Shown here: positions 25,020-34,687 of the stretch, one piece after another | Layout of the letters: every line of letters begins with the position of its first letter | How positions within the stretch are numbered: position 1 is the stretch's first letter | DNA from: Sphingobacteriales bacterium 46-32 | GTDB lineage: Bacteria > Bacteroidota > Bacteroidia > Chitinophagales > Chitinophagaceae | DNA: 64,000 nt | Direction of reading: 5' to 3' | Assembly: GCA_001898485.1 (NCBI GenBank) | Contig: MKTY01000021.1 | Span: 1-64,000 of the forward strand | Position numbers and translations under genes: made by a program | Notes under the pieces: model-generated | What the model saw: the letters and a program-made list of their open reading frames with translations, nothing else | What the model was told of the DNA's origin: nothing | Database searches by the model: none

Positions 25020-26143
25020 TAGGATAAAATTACCAGGTCTACGTCATTTTGTGATAAAGCTTTTAACAGCTGGCTAAAAAGATTGGTTTTCAGGATCACC
25101 TGCCAGAGCTTGATACGAGGTTTGCCGATACAGAGTGTGGTGATCTCTTTTTCCCGTATCATCCGCATGATGGCTTCCACCACATTATCTTCTTTTGCCT
25201 GAATCACTTCCGCACCCAGCTCTGTTGCGTTCTTAAAATTATTAATCAGGTGACGCTGAGCAGCCAGTGGTATCTTATCGGTGGCCTCGCGTGGGGTTTG
25301 CACATACAGTACGTACCATTTGCTATTGTAATAAGATGCCAGCCTGGCGGTTTTACGGATAATATGCTGGGCCATGGCATGATTGGACGAAATGCAGGCC
25401 AGCAGGTGTTCATGCCGCCAGGGTTTTTCGCGGGCAATGAGTTCATGATCGACCTTACGCTCCACCTGGCCGGCCACTTCTTTCAATGCCAGCTCACGCA
25501 ATTGCAGTATCTGCTCAGGCTTAAAGAAATGCTGTAATGCCTGCTGTACTTTATGCTGCTCATATATCTTCCCTTCCTTGAGCCGCGTAATAAGGTCATC
25601 GGCGCTCAGGTCAATATTCACTACCTCATGAGCGATCTGCAGCAGTTTATCGGGCACACGCTCTTTCACTTCTACTCCGGTTATATCCTTTACCTCCTGG
25701 TTAATGCTTTCGATATGCTGGATGTTAACGGCAGTAATCACATCTATACCGGCCTGTAAAATATCCAGTACATCTTCCCAGCGTTTGGCATTTTTACTGC
25801 CGGGAATATTACTGTGTGCCAGTTCATCTACGATAACCACTTGCGGATGCATGAGCACTATAGCCTGTACATCGAGCTCTTCGAGTAATTTGCCTCGATA
25901 AAACGCAGTACGGCGTGGTACGAGCGGCAAACCAGCCACCAGCGCTTCTGTCTCGGGGCGACCATGCGTTTCCACATATCCGATACGCACATCTTTACCA
26001 TGGCGCAAAAGACTATGCGCCTCCTGCAGCATGCGGTAAGTCTTTCCCACACCGGCACTCATGCCGATATATATCTTCAGTTTACCCCTGCCTGCAGCTG
26101 GTTGCTCAGCCGATGAATATGCTATGTTTTCCTGTCCGCTCAT
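25019..26143 (-). CDS. kdpD: KdpD N-terminal sensor protein (KdpD + USP domains, no kinase)
   Basis: The product is 374 aa. The KdpD N-terminal domain holds Walker A GMSAGVGKT (27-35) and Walker B VIVDELAHSN (D106, E107), and is followed from about residue 246 by a universal-stress-protein domain (HLLACISSNHAMAQHIIRKT, TTLCIGKPR). This cytosolic part of KdpD senses K+, c-di-AMP or ATP in relatives. The transmembrane and kinase part is in the next gene, which it overlaps by one base. Split KdpD of this kind is known in Bacteroidota. It lacks a kinase domain by design rather than by truncation. Confidence 0.85.
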   Translation of the reverse strand: MSGQENIAYSSAEQPAAGRGKLKIYIGMSAGVGKTYRMLQEAHSLLRHGKDVRIGYVETHGRPETEALVAGLPLVPRRTAFYRGKLLEELDVQAIVLMHPQVVIVDELAHSNIPGSKNAKRWEDVLDILQAGIDVITAVNIQHIESINQEVKDITGVEVKERVPDKLLQIAHEVVNIDLSADDLITRLKEGKIYEQHKVQQALQHFFKPEQILQLRELALKEVAGQVERKVDHELIAREKPWRHEHLLACISSNHAMAQHIIRKTARLASYYNSKWYVLYVQTPREATDKIPLAAQRHLINNFKNATELGAEVIQAKEDNVVEAIMRMIREKEITTLCIGKPRIKLWQVILKTNLFSQLLKALSQNDVDLVILS

Positions 26144-26168
26144 ACAATATCAGTATACATTTTTCTGG

Positions 26169-27245
26169 TTAAAATGCGATAGCAGCTGATGCCGTAAACG
26201 ACAAATTACTACTCACATATCCGTCATTCTTTGAGAAAATAGCATCCCGGCTGTTGAGCCAGCGCATCTCAAAACGCAACAGCGCCTGTGCAGAAGGGCT
26301 GTAGTCTGTATTGACCGACCAGCCTGTTGTTGCAAATCCATTTGTGCTGCCTGTGCTGACAATCACGCCATGCCTGTCGCGGAAATACTCACCGCGGGCA
26401 GCCAGGCACCATTGAGGGCTTAGTTTATACCGGACAATAGCCACGGGAGTATACCATACATGATAGCCACTACTGCCTTTTTCCTTTTGTTGTGTACCCA
26501 GATCAAACCCTGCGATCAATCCCAGCCGTGATGTAAGCTGAGCAATTCCATAAAGATTATGGTAAATGCGCCAGCGCCGGGTAGAATCGGGTGTATCGCT
26601 GCCGATAAAATTACTGTAGTTAAGCGTAAGCTTATCCGATGGTTTCACCTGCACCTGCGCACCCCAACTCATGAGCGAATTGCCATTGACCCTGGCTATG
26701 CGTTGCCACCCATTCAATGCCAGCAGTGCTATATTCCATTTTTGATTGACACTTGTATACCCCAGTCTGGCTCCGCTTTCGTAATAGGGAGAGTTTTCTG
26801 CTACCATACTACGCGTCAGTGTCCAGCAATCGCGGCTCACAGCCGATTCAAAACCGATATGCGAAGACATGATACCTGCATCGAGCCAAATCTCCCGCTT
26901 ACGGCTCAGCTTTATGCCGGCGTTGGCTTCGAGCACATTTTTCCAGATACCCGGCTCCGCGGCATAGTTGGCATCCATATAGGTACCTGCTGCCAGGGCC
27001 AGATTAGCTCTTACCCGGTCTTCGCTGTAACTGGCTTTTAAAAAAGCCAGGTTTACCGTAAACTCGTTGTGCCGGTTATGGCTGTATAAAAAACCCGGAC
27101 GCTTGTTATCCGCCGGGCGATTGGCATCATAGCTATAATAAGCTTCTACATAACCACTCCATTTAAGCGCAGGCGTTGTAGTGGTATCCTGCGCGCCGGT
27201 TGTCAATACGATTAGCAGGGATGCTATTGTAATACTGATTTTCAT
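26169..27245 (-). CDS. Outer-membrane porin of the kdp operon
   Basis: The product is 358 aa with a signal peptide (MKISITIASLLIVLTTGAQ) and a beta-barrel pattern ending in Phe (SFTASAAIAF). The sequence WSGYVEAYYSYDANRPADNK near the start and repeated aromatic-ended strands mark an outer-membrane beta-barrel protein of the Bacteroidota Bbp2/porin kind. It lies between kdpC (9 nt) and the KdpD gene (25 nt), so it is cotranscribed with the K+ pump and probably lets K+ or small solutes across the outer membrane. Confidence 0.8.
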   Translation of the reverse strand: MKISITIASLLIVLTTGAQDTTTTPALKWSGYVEAYYSYDANRPADNKRPGFLYSHNRHNEFTVNLAFLKASYSEDRVRANLALAAGTYMDANYAAEPGIWKNVLEANAGIKLSRKREIWLDAGIMSSHIGFESAVSRDCWTLTRSMVAENSPYYESGARLGYTSVNQKWNIALLALNGWQRIARVNGNSLMSWGAQVQVKPSDKLTLNYSNFIGSDTPDSTRRWRIYHNLYGIAQLTSRLGLIAGFDLGTQQKEKGSSGYHVWYTPVAIVRYKLSPQWCLAARGEYFRDRHGVIVSTGSTNGFATTGWSVNTDYSPSAQALLRFEMRWLNSRDAIFSKNDGYVSSNLSFTASAAIAF

Positions 27246-27254
27246 TGTACGTTC

Positions 27255-27815
27255 TTATTTTAACTGATCCAGTGCAATATTGAGTTGTAATACATTGATT
27301 GTTTCAGGTGCCAGTCCGGCCATGGGTTTCATAATATGTTTCTCTACCAGTTGCCGTACACTTGTTTCGGGCAGTTGACGCGCAGCCGCCACCCGCTTTA
27401 CCTGTATATAGGCACCTGCAGGAGAAATATCCGGATCAAGGCCGCTGCCCGAAGCGGTAACCAGCTCTGCAGGAATCTCGCTGCGCTGCACAGCAGGGTT
27501 ATGTATCAGGAAGCTGTCAATGCGATCTTTTACCTGCTGCAGGTAATCGGGGTTAGAAGGGCCTTTATTGGAACCGCCGGAGCCGGCTGCATTATAATTT
27601 ACGGCCGAGGGACGACCCTGAAAATACCGGTCGCCGGTAAACGACTGACCAATCTGTTTGTAACCGACCACGCGGCCATTTGCTACAACTTTTTCTCCGT
27701 TACCGCCGCCCGGCGTCAGTTTACCGACGGCTGCAATCAGCAAAGGATAAGCCAGTCCCAGCAGTATTATCAATACGATGGTAAGGCGAAGTGATATCAA
27801 TAGATTCTTTTTCAT
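27255..27815 (-). CDS. kdpC: Potassium-transporting ATPase subunit C
   Basis: The product is 186 aa with one N-terminal transmembrane helix (LRLTIVLIILLGLAYPLLIA) and the family motifs GQSFTGDRYFQGRPSAVNYN, SNKGPSNPDYL, SGLDPDISPAGAYIQVKRVA. KdpC stabilises the KdpAB complex. Lies 14 nt downstream of kdpB. Confidence 0.95.
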   Translation of the reverse strand: MKKNLLISLRLTIVLIILLGLAYPLLIAAVGKLTPGGGNGEKVVANGRVVGYKQIGQSFTGDRYFQGRPSAVNYNAAGSGGSNKGPSNPDYLQQVKDRIDSFLIHNPAVQRSEIPAELVTASGSGLDPDISPAGAYIQVKRVAAARQLPETSVRQLVEKHIMKPMAGLAPETINVLQLNIALDQLK

Positions 27816-27829
27816 GATATTCTTTTTTT

Positions 27830-29896
27830 TTACATAAATAAACTGAGACAGATATCAATCAATTTGATACCGGCAAACGGAGCCAATATTCCTCCAATGC
27901 CATAGATAAACAGGTTGCGGCGCAGCAGGGCCGAAGCACCGATTGGTTTATAGGCCACTCCCTTTAAGGCCAGTGGTATCAGCAGCGGAATAATGATGGC
28001 GTTGAAAATAACAGCTGCGAGGATAGCCGACTCGGGGCTGCCGAGTTTCATAATATTGAGCGCCTGCAATGCCGGTATACTGCTGATGAAGAGTGCCGGC
28101 ACGATGGCAAAGTATTTTGCCACATCATTGGCAATAGAAAAAGTGGTGAGTGTACCGCGTGTGATCAGTAATTGCTTTCCTATTTCCACAACTTCTATCA
28201 GTTTAGTGGGATCATTATCGAGGTCAACCATATTACCGGCTTCTTTGGCGGCCTGTGTACCGCTGTTCATAGCCACACCAACATCTGCCTGAGCCAGTGC
28301 TGGTGCATCGTTGGTTCCATCGCCCATCATCGCTACCAGTTTTCCGCCGGCCTGTTCACGCCGGATGTAATTCATCTTATCCTCTGGTTTGGCTTCGGCG
28401 ATAAAATCATCCACACCGGCCACAGAGGCAATGTATTTTGCTGTAAGCGGATTATCACCAGTCACCATCACTGTTTTTACACCCATCCTGCGCAGGCGCT
28501 GAAAACGTTCCTGGATGCCGGGTTTGATAATATCCTGCAGTTCGATCACTCCTTTTACCTGATTGTTGACAGCCACTACCAGTGGTGTGCCGCCATTGGT
28601 ACCAATATGCCGTACCCGCTCTTCAACGGCCGGATCAATGGAATAGCCAGCCTGTATTGCCTGTGCGCGAATGGAATCAAAAGCACCTTTACGAATACGG
28701 GTACCATCGGGCAGATCGGCTCCGCTGCTGCGCGTCTCTGCAGTAAAGGAAACAAACTGTGTATCTGCAGGTGCCTGTACCTGTATCCCTTCTTTGGCAG
28801 CCAGCTCGAGTATGGAACGTCCTTCGGGTGTTTCATCGGCCAGCGATCCCAATGCACTGTAGCGGATAAAAGCTTCCTCTTCGCCGGGCTGTGCCGGATA
28901 AAAATTGGTAGCCTTACGATTACCGATCGTGATAGTACCGGTTTTATCAAGCAACAATACATCCACATCACCGGCTGTCTCCACCGCCTTACCACTCTTG
29001 GCAATCACATTGGCACGAAGAGCACGATCCATACCGGCAATCCCTATTGCAGACAATAAGCCTCCAATAGTAGTAGGTATCAGGCATACGAATAATGAAA
29101 TGAAAGCAGCAATGGTAATAGGCGTTTGCGCATAATCCGCAAAAGGCTTCAATGTAACACATACAATCACAAATATGAGTGTGAAGGATGCCAGCAAAAT
29201 AGTCAGCGCTATTTCGTTGGGTGTTTTCTGCCGCGATGCACCCTCTACCAGTGCGATCATCCGGTCGAGAAAAGACTGCCCCGGTGCAGTAGTGACGCGT
29301 ACCACGATACGATCGCTGAGCACTTTCGTGCCACCCGTAACAGAGGATTTGTCACCACCGGCTTCGCGGATTACAGGAGCAGACTCGCCGGTAATAGCCG
29401 ATTCATCAATTGTAGCAATCCCTTCTTCTATCTCACCATCTATAGGTATCACATCGCCGGCTTCGCATACAAAGCGATCACCTACACGTAGTGCCGATGA
29501 AGCGACTGTTTCCAGCAACGATTCTCCATCAATCACAGCATTGCCAATTCTCCGGGCCGGCGTTTCTTCGCGTGTTTTGCGCAGGCTTTCGGCCTGCGCC
29601 TTACCGCGTGCTTCGGCCAGTGCTTCTGCAAAATTGCCAAACAAAACCGTGAGCAGCAGAATAAGAAAAATGACCATATTATACCAAAGCGCCCCCTGTG
29701 TAGTGTCGCCGGATACGACCTGGTACACACAAACCATCAGCATGACCAGCGTACCTATACCTACGGTAAACATCACAGGATTTTTAATCAGCAACCGTGG
29801 ATTGAGTTTAACGACCGACTGAAGGAATGCTTTTCCCAACAATGCGGGATCAAATAATCGTATCTGATTTTTATCTTGTTTCATAACTATATTCAT
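27830..29896 (-). CDS. kdpB: Potassium-transporting P-type ATPase subunit B
   Basis: The product is 688 aa. P-type ATPase: TGES actuator loop ([19 protein letters not shown]), phosphorylation motif [13 protein letters not shown], nucleotide domain, hinge [20 protein letters not shown], and a membrane part with KdpB-type helices. Energises K+ uptake together with KdpA. The start at 29896 overlaps the kdpA stop by four bases (ATGA); a second ATG (MKQDKNQ) follows four codons later. Confidence 0.97.
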   Translation of the reverse strand: MNIVMKQDKNQIRLFDPALLGKAFLQSVVKLNPRLLIKNPVMFTVGIGTLVMLMVCVYQVVSGDTTQGALWYNMVIFLILLLTVLFGNFAEALAEARGKAQAESLRKTREETPARRIGNAVIDGESLLETVASSALRVGDRFVCEAGDVIPIDGEIEEGIATIDESAITGESAPVIREAGGDKSSVTGGTKVLSDRIVVRVTTAPGQSFLDRMIALVEGASRQKTPNEIALTILLASFTLIFVIVCVTLKPFADYAQTPITIAAFISLFVCLIPTTIGGLLSAIGIAGMDRALRANVIAKSGKAVETAGDVDVLLLDKTGTITIGNRKATNFYPAQPGEEEAFIRYSALGSLADETPEGRSILELAAKEGIQVQAPADTQFVSFTAETRSSGADLPDGTRIRKGAFDSIRAQAIQAGYSIDPAVEERVRHIGTNGGTPLVVAVNNQVKGVIELQDIIKPGIQERFQRLRRMGVKTVMVTGDNPLTAKYIASVAGVDDFIAEAKPEDKMNYIRREQAGGKLVAMMGDGTNDAPALAQADVGVAMNSGTQAAKEAGNMVDLDNDPTKLIEVVEIGKQLLITRGTLTTFSIANDVAKYFAIVPALFISSIPALQALNIMKLGSPESAILAAVIFNAIIIPLLIPLALKGVAYKPIGASALLRRNLFIYGIGGILAPFAGIKLIDICLSLFM

Positions 29897-31611
29897 TTAA
29901 TCATGGAGAAATACTCCGCCAGCGGTCCCAGTGCCAGTGCAGGAAAGAACGAAAGCGCATTTATAATAATGATTACGGCAAACGTGACCATCCCAAACGT
30001 CCAGGAGTCTACACGCAATGTGCCGGGCGATTCGGGAATAAACTTCTTGTTTGCCAGCAGACCAACTATGGCAACGGGGCCAATGATGGGAAGAAACCTG
30101 GCCAGTATGAGCACAAAGCCGGTGGTAATATTCCAGAACGGGTTATTATCCCCCAGCCCTTCGAATCCGCTGCCATTATTGGCGTTGGCAGATGTATACT
30201 CATACAGCATTTCAGAAAATCCGTGATACGACGGGTTATTGAGCCAGTTGCCCGGCTTTACTGCCCAGGCCATATCCGGGTGATGGGCGACCATATAAGC
30301 CGCCAGCGCCGTAAAAGCCTTAACCAGGAAAGCCGACAATAAAGTAACCAGCGCAGCTATCTTCACTTCGCGCGCTTCCACTTTATGTCCCAGCAACTCC
30401 GGCGTGCGTCCTACCATCAGTCCCGATATAAACACCGCAATGATCATATAGATCAGATAGTTGAGCAGGCCTACTCCGCAACCACCATAAAAAGCATTGA
30501 TCATCATACCCAGCAATTGCGTAAGTCCTGCAACAGGCATACTGCTGTCGTGCATGGAGTTGACGGAGCCTGTAGAGATAATGGTGGTTACCACACTCCA
30601 GTAGGCAGAAGCTGCAGGACCAAAGCGTACTTCTTTGCCTTCCATAGCTCCTGTAGGCTGTTGTATACCAAGTTGAGCAATGGCGGGACTACCAGATGTT
30701 TCCGCCAGCATATTGGGGATGACCAGGCAAAGCATGCCCACCGTCATCACCGTAAAAATGATCAGGGCCAGCCGGCGGCGATTGATATAAAAGCCCAGTG
30801 CGAAGATCATGGCAACGGGTATCAGTACCTGCATCACCAATTCAAGCATACCGGTAAAATAGTTAGGGTTCTCGAATGGGTGAGCCGAATTGGTACCAAA
30901 CCAGCCGCCGCCATTTGTACCGAGGTGTTTGATGGCGATCATACCGGCAGCGGGCCCACGCGACACCTGCACTGTGTCGCCCTGCAGAGTGGTAATCGTG
31001 TCTTTACCTTCAAAGCCCGAGGGCGTACCATTTACAGCCAGCAGTACCGCGCCAATTATACAAAGAGGTAATAAAATGCGGGTAACAGAGCGCACAAACA
31101 ACATCCAGAAATTGCCCAGGTTTTGCGTAGTGCGGTGCTTCAATCCATTAAATACCGCAATAAGCGCGGCCAGACCAGTAGCAGCACTCACAAATTGCAG
31201 AAAAGTAATCACGAGTAATTGCGTAAGGTAGGTAAGTCCCGTTTCACCGGAGTAATGTTGCAGGTTACAGTTTACGAGAAAGCTGATGGCTGTATTAAAG
31301 GCGAGATCGGGTGTTTGTCCCGGGTTGCCATCGGGATTGAGTGGCAGCTTACCCTGTACTATCAGCATGAGCATGGCGTATACCAGCCAAAGCATATTAA
31401 TAGTCAGCATTGCTTTCAGAAACTGTTTCCAGTTCATAGGTTGCAGCGGATCGATGCCGCTGATACGATACAGCAGCCGCTCCAGCGGCGCCATAAAATC
31501 GGTAATGGTTTTCTGGCCGGCATATACCCTGGCCACATATCTGCCCAATGGATAGGCCAGCAGCAGCGTGACCAGAAAGGTGGCGATCACGGCCATTATT
31601 TCACCTGTCAT
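29893..31611 (-). CDS. kdpA: Potassium-transporting ATPase subunit A
   Basis: The product is 572 aa and very hydrophobic. It carries the KdpA selectivity-filter regions: [63 protein letters not shown]. It forms the K+ channel-like pore of the Kdp pump. Starts 3 nt after kdpF and overlaps kdpB. Confidence 0.97.
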   Translation of the reverse strand: MTGEIMAVIATFLVTLLLAYPLGRYVARVYAGQKTITDFMAPLERLLYRISGIDPLQPMNWKQFLKAMLTINMLWLVYAMLMLIVQGKLPLNPDGNPGQTPDLAFNTAISFLVNCNLQHYSGETGLTYLTQLLVITFLQFVSAATGLAALIAVFNGLKHRTTQNLGNFWMLFVRSVTRILLPLCIIGAVLLAVNGTPSGFEGKDTITTLQGDTVQVSRGPAAGMIAIKHLGTNGGGWFGTNSAHPFENPNYFTGMLELVMQVLIPVAMIFALGFYINRRRLALIIFTVMTVGMLCLVIPNMLAETSGSPAIAQLGIQQPTGAMEGKEVRFGPAASAYWSVVTTIISTGSVNSMHDSSMPVAGLTQLLGMMINAFYGGCGVGLLNYLIYMIIAVFISGLMVGRTPELLGHKVEAREVKIAALVTLLSAFLVKAFTALAAYMVAHHPDMAWAVKPGNWLNNPSYHGFSEMLYEYTSANANNGSGFEGLGDNNPFWNITTGFVLILARFLPIIGPVAIVGLLANKKFIPESPGTLRVDSWTFGMVTFAVIIIINALSFFPALALGPLAEYFSMIK

Positions 31612-31614
31612 ACA

Positions 31615-31695
31615 TCAGAATTTTTCAGGTTTAATCAATACATAAATCAGATAGCCAAATACGGCCACTGATAAAATCAATAAGAGGATCATCAT
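31615..31695 (-). CDS. kdpF: KdpF small subunit (26 aa)
   Basis: A 26-aa peptide begins MMILLLILSVAVFGYLIYVL and ends IKPEKF: one transmembrane helix and the conserved '(L/I)xxPExF' ending of KdpF. KdpF helps stabilise the KdpABC complex. Its stop lies 3 nt before the kdpA ATG. Start may be either of the two adjacent ATGs. Confidence 0.88.
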   Translation of the reverse strand: MMILLLILSVAVFGYLIYVLIKPEKF

Positions 31696-31700
31696 TGTTT

Positions 31701-31784
31701 TCAGATTTTTTCGAACCAGTCAATTGTTTTATAAAAGAGCCAGAAGCAGAGCAGCCCTGAGCCCAGTAAGAGGATAGTAAGCAT
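31701..31784 (-). CDS. 27-aa single-span membrane peptide upstream of kdpF
   Basis: A 27-aa frame begins MLTILLLGSGLLCFWLFYKT and ends IDWFEKI. It is one hydrophobic helix with an aromatic, charged C-terminus. It starts 46 nt downstream of the -12 end of the sigma-54 promoter and ends 5 nt before kdpF. Its position as first gene and its clean membrane helix argue for a real product, perhaps a second small subunit. It is not KdpF itself (no PExF ending). Translation is unproven. Confidence 0.6.
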   Translation of the reverse strand: MLTILLLGSGLLCFWLFYKTIDWFEKI

Positions 31785-31829
31785 GGCAGATTGTTTTAAA
31801 TGATTGAATGCGTAAACAACCTGCATCTG

Positions 31830-31844
31830 GCAAAGCAGGTACCA
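31830..31844 (-). promoter_or_regulatory. Sigma-54 promoter of the kdp operon
   Basis: On the minus strand the sequence is TGGTAC, five bases, TTGC. The -24 GG and -12 GC lie at the exact spacing of the sigma-54 consensus TGGCAC-N5-TTGC; one of the 10 defined bases differs. It points into the kdp operon and lies next to a gene for a sigma-54 activator. No other convincing sigma-54 site was seen in the gap 31785-31982. Confidence 0.65.
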
Positions 31845-31933
31845 GTAAAGCAGGCATCTGTAAAAAAAGCGGGAAATGCAGGTCTGTCGGGCATTACAGC
31901 TTTTTCTGCCAATGCGGACAAGTACAGAGCAAT

Positions 31934-31961
31934 AAAAAAAACCTTCTCATTTTGAGAAGGT
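31934..31961 (-). terminator. Terminator after the NtrC-type regulator
   Basis: On the minus strand CCTTCTC, loop, GAGAAGG is followed by a run of seven T residues. It lies just downstream of the regulator gene and separates it from the kdp transcript. Confidence 0.8.
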
Positions 31962-31982
31962 CCTTATCAGATTGAGCGGGGA

Positions 31983-33311
31983 TCAGCGTATCTGGTATTC
32001 TTCCATTTTGCGGTAAAGCGTGGCTAGGCCAATCTCCAGCAAGCGGGCTGCTTTGGCCTTATTGCCCTGCGTGAAAGCAAGTATCTTCCGGATATGCATC
32101 TTTTCCACGGCGGCGAGCGATAAGCCGGGTTGGCTATTGCCAGCCTGTTGTATTTCATAAGGCAGGTGTTCGGGTTTTATCTCCCCGTCGTCCATGAGTA
32201 CCAGTGCACGCTCCAGCACATTTTTCAGCTCACGGATATTTCCTTTCCAGCCATATTGCTGCAACAGCCGGAGCGCTGCCGGTGTCAACAGGCCACCGCG
32301 TCCGCCTGTTTTTATTTTCAGTTGCTGCAACAGGATATTGCATAAAGCCGGTATATCGTCGGGCCGTTCGCGCAACGGAGGCAGGGCAATGCTGAATATA
32401 TTGAGACGATAAAAGAGGTCTTCACGAAAAGCGCCTTCTTCTATCTGCTGCTGCAAAGAACGATTGGTGGCAGCTATTATCCTTACATCGGCTTTGGAAA
32501 TACGGCTATCACCTACTTTGATGTATTCACCATTTTCCAGCACGCGCAGCAGTTTGGCCTGCAGGTCGGTTTGCATTTCCCCTATCTCATCCAGGAAAAG
32601 AGTGCCACCGCCTGCCAGCTCTATCAATCCTTTTTTGTCTTTTACGGCTCCGGTAAAAGCGCCGGCTTTATGACCAAACAATTCACTTTCGAGCAACTCG
32701 CGGCTGAAAGCGCTGCAATTGATCGCTACAAAAGGCTTTCCTGCCCGCTTACTGCCGGCATGAATAGCCTGGGCAAACACTTCTTTGCCGGTACCTGTTT
32801 CTCCTAATAATAAAACGGTACTGTCGGTGCCGGCAATACGGCGGGCCATTTCGCGTGCCTGGCCGATAGCGGCGCTGGATCCGGCAATGGTCTCAAAACT
32901 TACCGGTCTCTCCGGAGTCATATCAGCAACAGATTTGCGTTGCTGCTGCACCTGTTCCAGTGCCTGGTGCAATAAAGGAATGATGCGGTCATTATCATTT
33001 CCTTTTACGATATAATCAAATGCCCCGTTTTTGATAGCCTGTACGCCATCCGCAATATTTCCATAAGCTGTAAGCAGGATAACCGGCACACCGGCCTGGA
33101 GTTGCCGGATATTTTTCACAAAATCAACGCCATTACCATCGGGTAGCCGCACATCGCAGAGTACAGCATCTGCCTGATGCAATCGGAGCCAGTCTGTAGC
33201 CGCTTTGAGACTCCCCGCCTCGGCTACGGCAAACCCTTCCAGACCGATTATACGGCCCAGCAGCTTACGCAATTGCTCTTCATCATCGATCAGTAATATG
33301 GTTGCAGGCAT
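31983..33311 (-). CDS. NtrC-family sigma-54 response regulator, likely kdp activator
   Basis: The product is 442 aa from the ATG at 33311 (MPATILLIDDEEQLRKLLGR), where the receiver domain starts; the longer frame to 33440 runs through repeat DNA. Receiver 1-120 with phosphoacceptor D53 (VLCDVRLPDG). AAA+ domain with Walker A GETGTGKE (about 170-177), GAFTGA (about 217-222, the sigma-54 contact) and GGGTLFLDEIGEM. C-terminal Fis-type HTH (GNKAKAARLLEIGLATLYRK). Gene is next to kdp but has its own terminator. No OmpR-type KdpE is present in the window, so this protein most likely takes that role with the kinase at 23334. Confidence 0.9.
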   Translation of the reverse strand: MPATILLIDDEEQLRKLLGRIIGLEGFAVAEAGSLKAATDWLRLHQADAVLCDVRLPDGNGVDFVKNIRQLQAGVPVILLTAYGNIADGVQAIKNGAFDYIVKGNDNDRIIPLLHQALEQVQQQRKSVADMTPERPVSFETIAGSSAAIGQAREMARRIAGTDSTVLLLGETGTGKEVFAQAIHAGSKRAGKPFVAINCSAFSRELLESELFGHKAGAFTGAVKDKKGLIELAGGGTLFLDEIGEMQTDLQAKLLRVLENGEYIKVGDSRISKADVRIIAATNRSLQQQIEEGAFREDLFYRLNIFSIALPPLRERPDDIPALCNILLQQLKIKTGGRGGLLTPAALRLLQQYGWKGNIRELKNVLERALVLMDDGEIKPEHLPYEIQQAGNSQPGLSLAAVEKMHIRKILAFTQGNKAKAARLLEIGLATLYRKMEEYQIR

Positions 33312-33320
33312 AATACAAAA

Positions 33321-33394
33321 GTATAAAGAGTATAAGAAGTTTAAAGAGTTCTTTATACACTTTAAACTCTTTATACCCCTTATACCCTTTAAAC
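33321..33394. repeat. Inverted short-repeat element before the regulator
   Basis: The left arm (GTATAAAG, AGTATAAG, AAGTTTAAAG) and right arm (CTTTATACACTTTAAACTC, TTTATACCCC, TTATACCC) use the same words in inverted order and can fold into a hairpin. It starts about 10 nt from the regulator's ATG and fills part of a divergent gap. The same family occurs at 19084-19310, there with a heptamer array in the middle. Confidence 0.7.
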
Positions 33395-33491
33395 ACCAGT
33401 CTGATGACAGAAAAAAAACAGTTTTCCATGTTGAAAACACCGCGGTTATTTCCTTTCTGCTGAGTAATGTTGCTGTCTAAAACCTTAAATC

Positions 33492-33899
33492 ATGAAAACA
33501 AGAAAAAACAACTATCGCCGGCCATTCATGGCAAACGGCCAACCCGGCCGCAATCATTCCTTTCAATCAAAAAACGAGCCTGTGGAAATGAAAGAATTCA
33601 GTGGCTTTATACGTACCGACCTGGGCTCTTTCCTGTCAGCTCTTGCCGGTTCCTCTCCTGAGGGCGGCACCGGTGCGCCCTGCCCCATTCATTTTGCGGG
33701 CAACAGTGTAAACATGGGGCCGATCGTTTGCTGCCGCTGCGGCGAAAGCCAGCCTGTATCAGCAGCGCATAATGCACAACTTATAACAGCCTACGAAAAG
33801 CTCCTGGTCAACAGAGATGAAGAGATCAAACAATTGAAACAGCGCATTCAAAAGCTCGAAAAAAAGATAGCGCTGGAAGAATCGGGTGTTATCTTCTGA
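33492..33899 (+). CDS. Hypothetical protein with CxxC and C-terminal coiled coil
   Basis: The product is 135 aa. The basic N-terminus (MKTRKNNYRRPF) is followed by a central VCCRCGESQP segment that could bind zinc and by a C-terminal coiled coil (NRDEEIKQLKQRIQKLEKKI). The shape (helix-turn plus coiled coil) recalls a small DNA-binding or adaptor protein, but I do not recognise a family. Divergent from the sigma-54 regulator. Confidence 0.6.
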   Translation: MKTRKNNYRRPFMANGQPGRNHSFQSKNEPVEMKEFSGFIRTDLGSFLSALAGSSPEGGTGAPCPIHFAGNSVNMGPIVCCRCGESQPVSAAHNAQLITAYEKLLVNRDEEIKQLKQRIQKLEKKIALEESGVIF

Positions 33900-34013
33900 T
33901 GACGTTTCTGCAAACCGGGTTTGCGGGTTATTCGGTTATTTCCGGTCAAATCAGTTCAACTGCTGATGTGGGTCATAGATGCCTGTGCTGAGAATAGATA
34001 GCTTCGATAAAAA

Positions 34014-34637
34014 ATGACATCATATCATATGCAGACAAAGACAGTAAATACTGTACTGGAAACAATATATACACGGCGGGCCGTACGTAAGTTTAGCGAG
34101 CAGGCAGTGGCAGACGATGTGCTCGGGCAGTTGCTCGATGCCGGACGCATGGCGCCGTCTGCATTCAACAGTCAGCCGTGGATATTCAGGATAGTCCGCA
34201 ACCCGGTTCTTATCCAACAACTTTCTTCCGCAATTGGTCATTATGCGCTGAAGGAGGTCTGGAAAAACGGGCCGAGGGCAGTCATTTCCGCCATCCGTTC
34301 GATGTTTCACTTTGTGCGTACGCTGCGCCATCACCATCCGCATGATCATGTATTTTACGGCGCTCCTGTCGTCATCTTTATAGCAGGACCACGCAATAGC
34401 GAGTGGGCACCGCTTGACATCGGCATGTGCGCACAAAATATCATGCTTGCGGCCACCGCACTTGGTCTTGCCAGCTGCCCTATCGGGTTTGGCAAATACA
34501 TAACGCATACAACCTATTACGAACAATTAAAACTTGGACCAGACGAAATAGTGTATCTTTCTATTGCAATAGGGTATGCCGCAGACGCACCTCCGGTCAC
34601 ATCACGTATAACAGACAATGTGCAATACATAGACTGA
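34014..34637 (+). CDS. Nitroreductase family protein
   Basis: The product is 207 aa; an ATG at 34029 (MQTKTVNTVLE) is the more likely start. FMN-dependent nitroreductase fold: YTRRAVRKFSEQAV (FMN phosphate contact), MAPSAFNSQPWIFRIV, APVVIFIAGP, DIGMCAQNIMLAATALGLAS, and IAIGYAADAP. It reduces nitro or quinone substrates with NAD(P)H. It lies 50 nt upstream of the MgtA gene on the same strand, so the two may share a transcript. Confidence 0.9.
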   Translation: MTSYHMQTKTVNTVLETIYTRRAVRKFSEQAVADDVLGQLLDAGRMAPSAFNSQPWIFRIVRNPVLIQQLSSAIGHYALKEVWKNGPRAVISAIRSMFHFVRTLRHHHPHDHVFYGAPVVIFIAGPRNSEWAPLDIGMCAQNIMLAATALGLASCPIGFGKYITHTTYYEQLKLGPDEIVYLSIAIGYAADAPPVTSRITDNVQYID

Positions 34638-34687
34638 AATGTATCGTCACAACAGCTATAAGCAACCGGCCTAACTTAAACTTTCCT

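Noticed and set aside
33312-33440. 43 extra N-terminal residues on the NtrC-type regulator
   Set aside because: They are translated from the short-repeat element. The receiver domain begins directly at the ATG at 33311.
34427-34687. An extension of the MgtA frame upstream of 34688
   Set aside because: It runs through the nitroreductase gene in another frame and has no P-type ATPase sequence. MPIQTYWQLSV at 34688 is the natural start.
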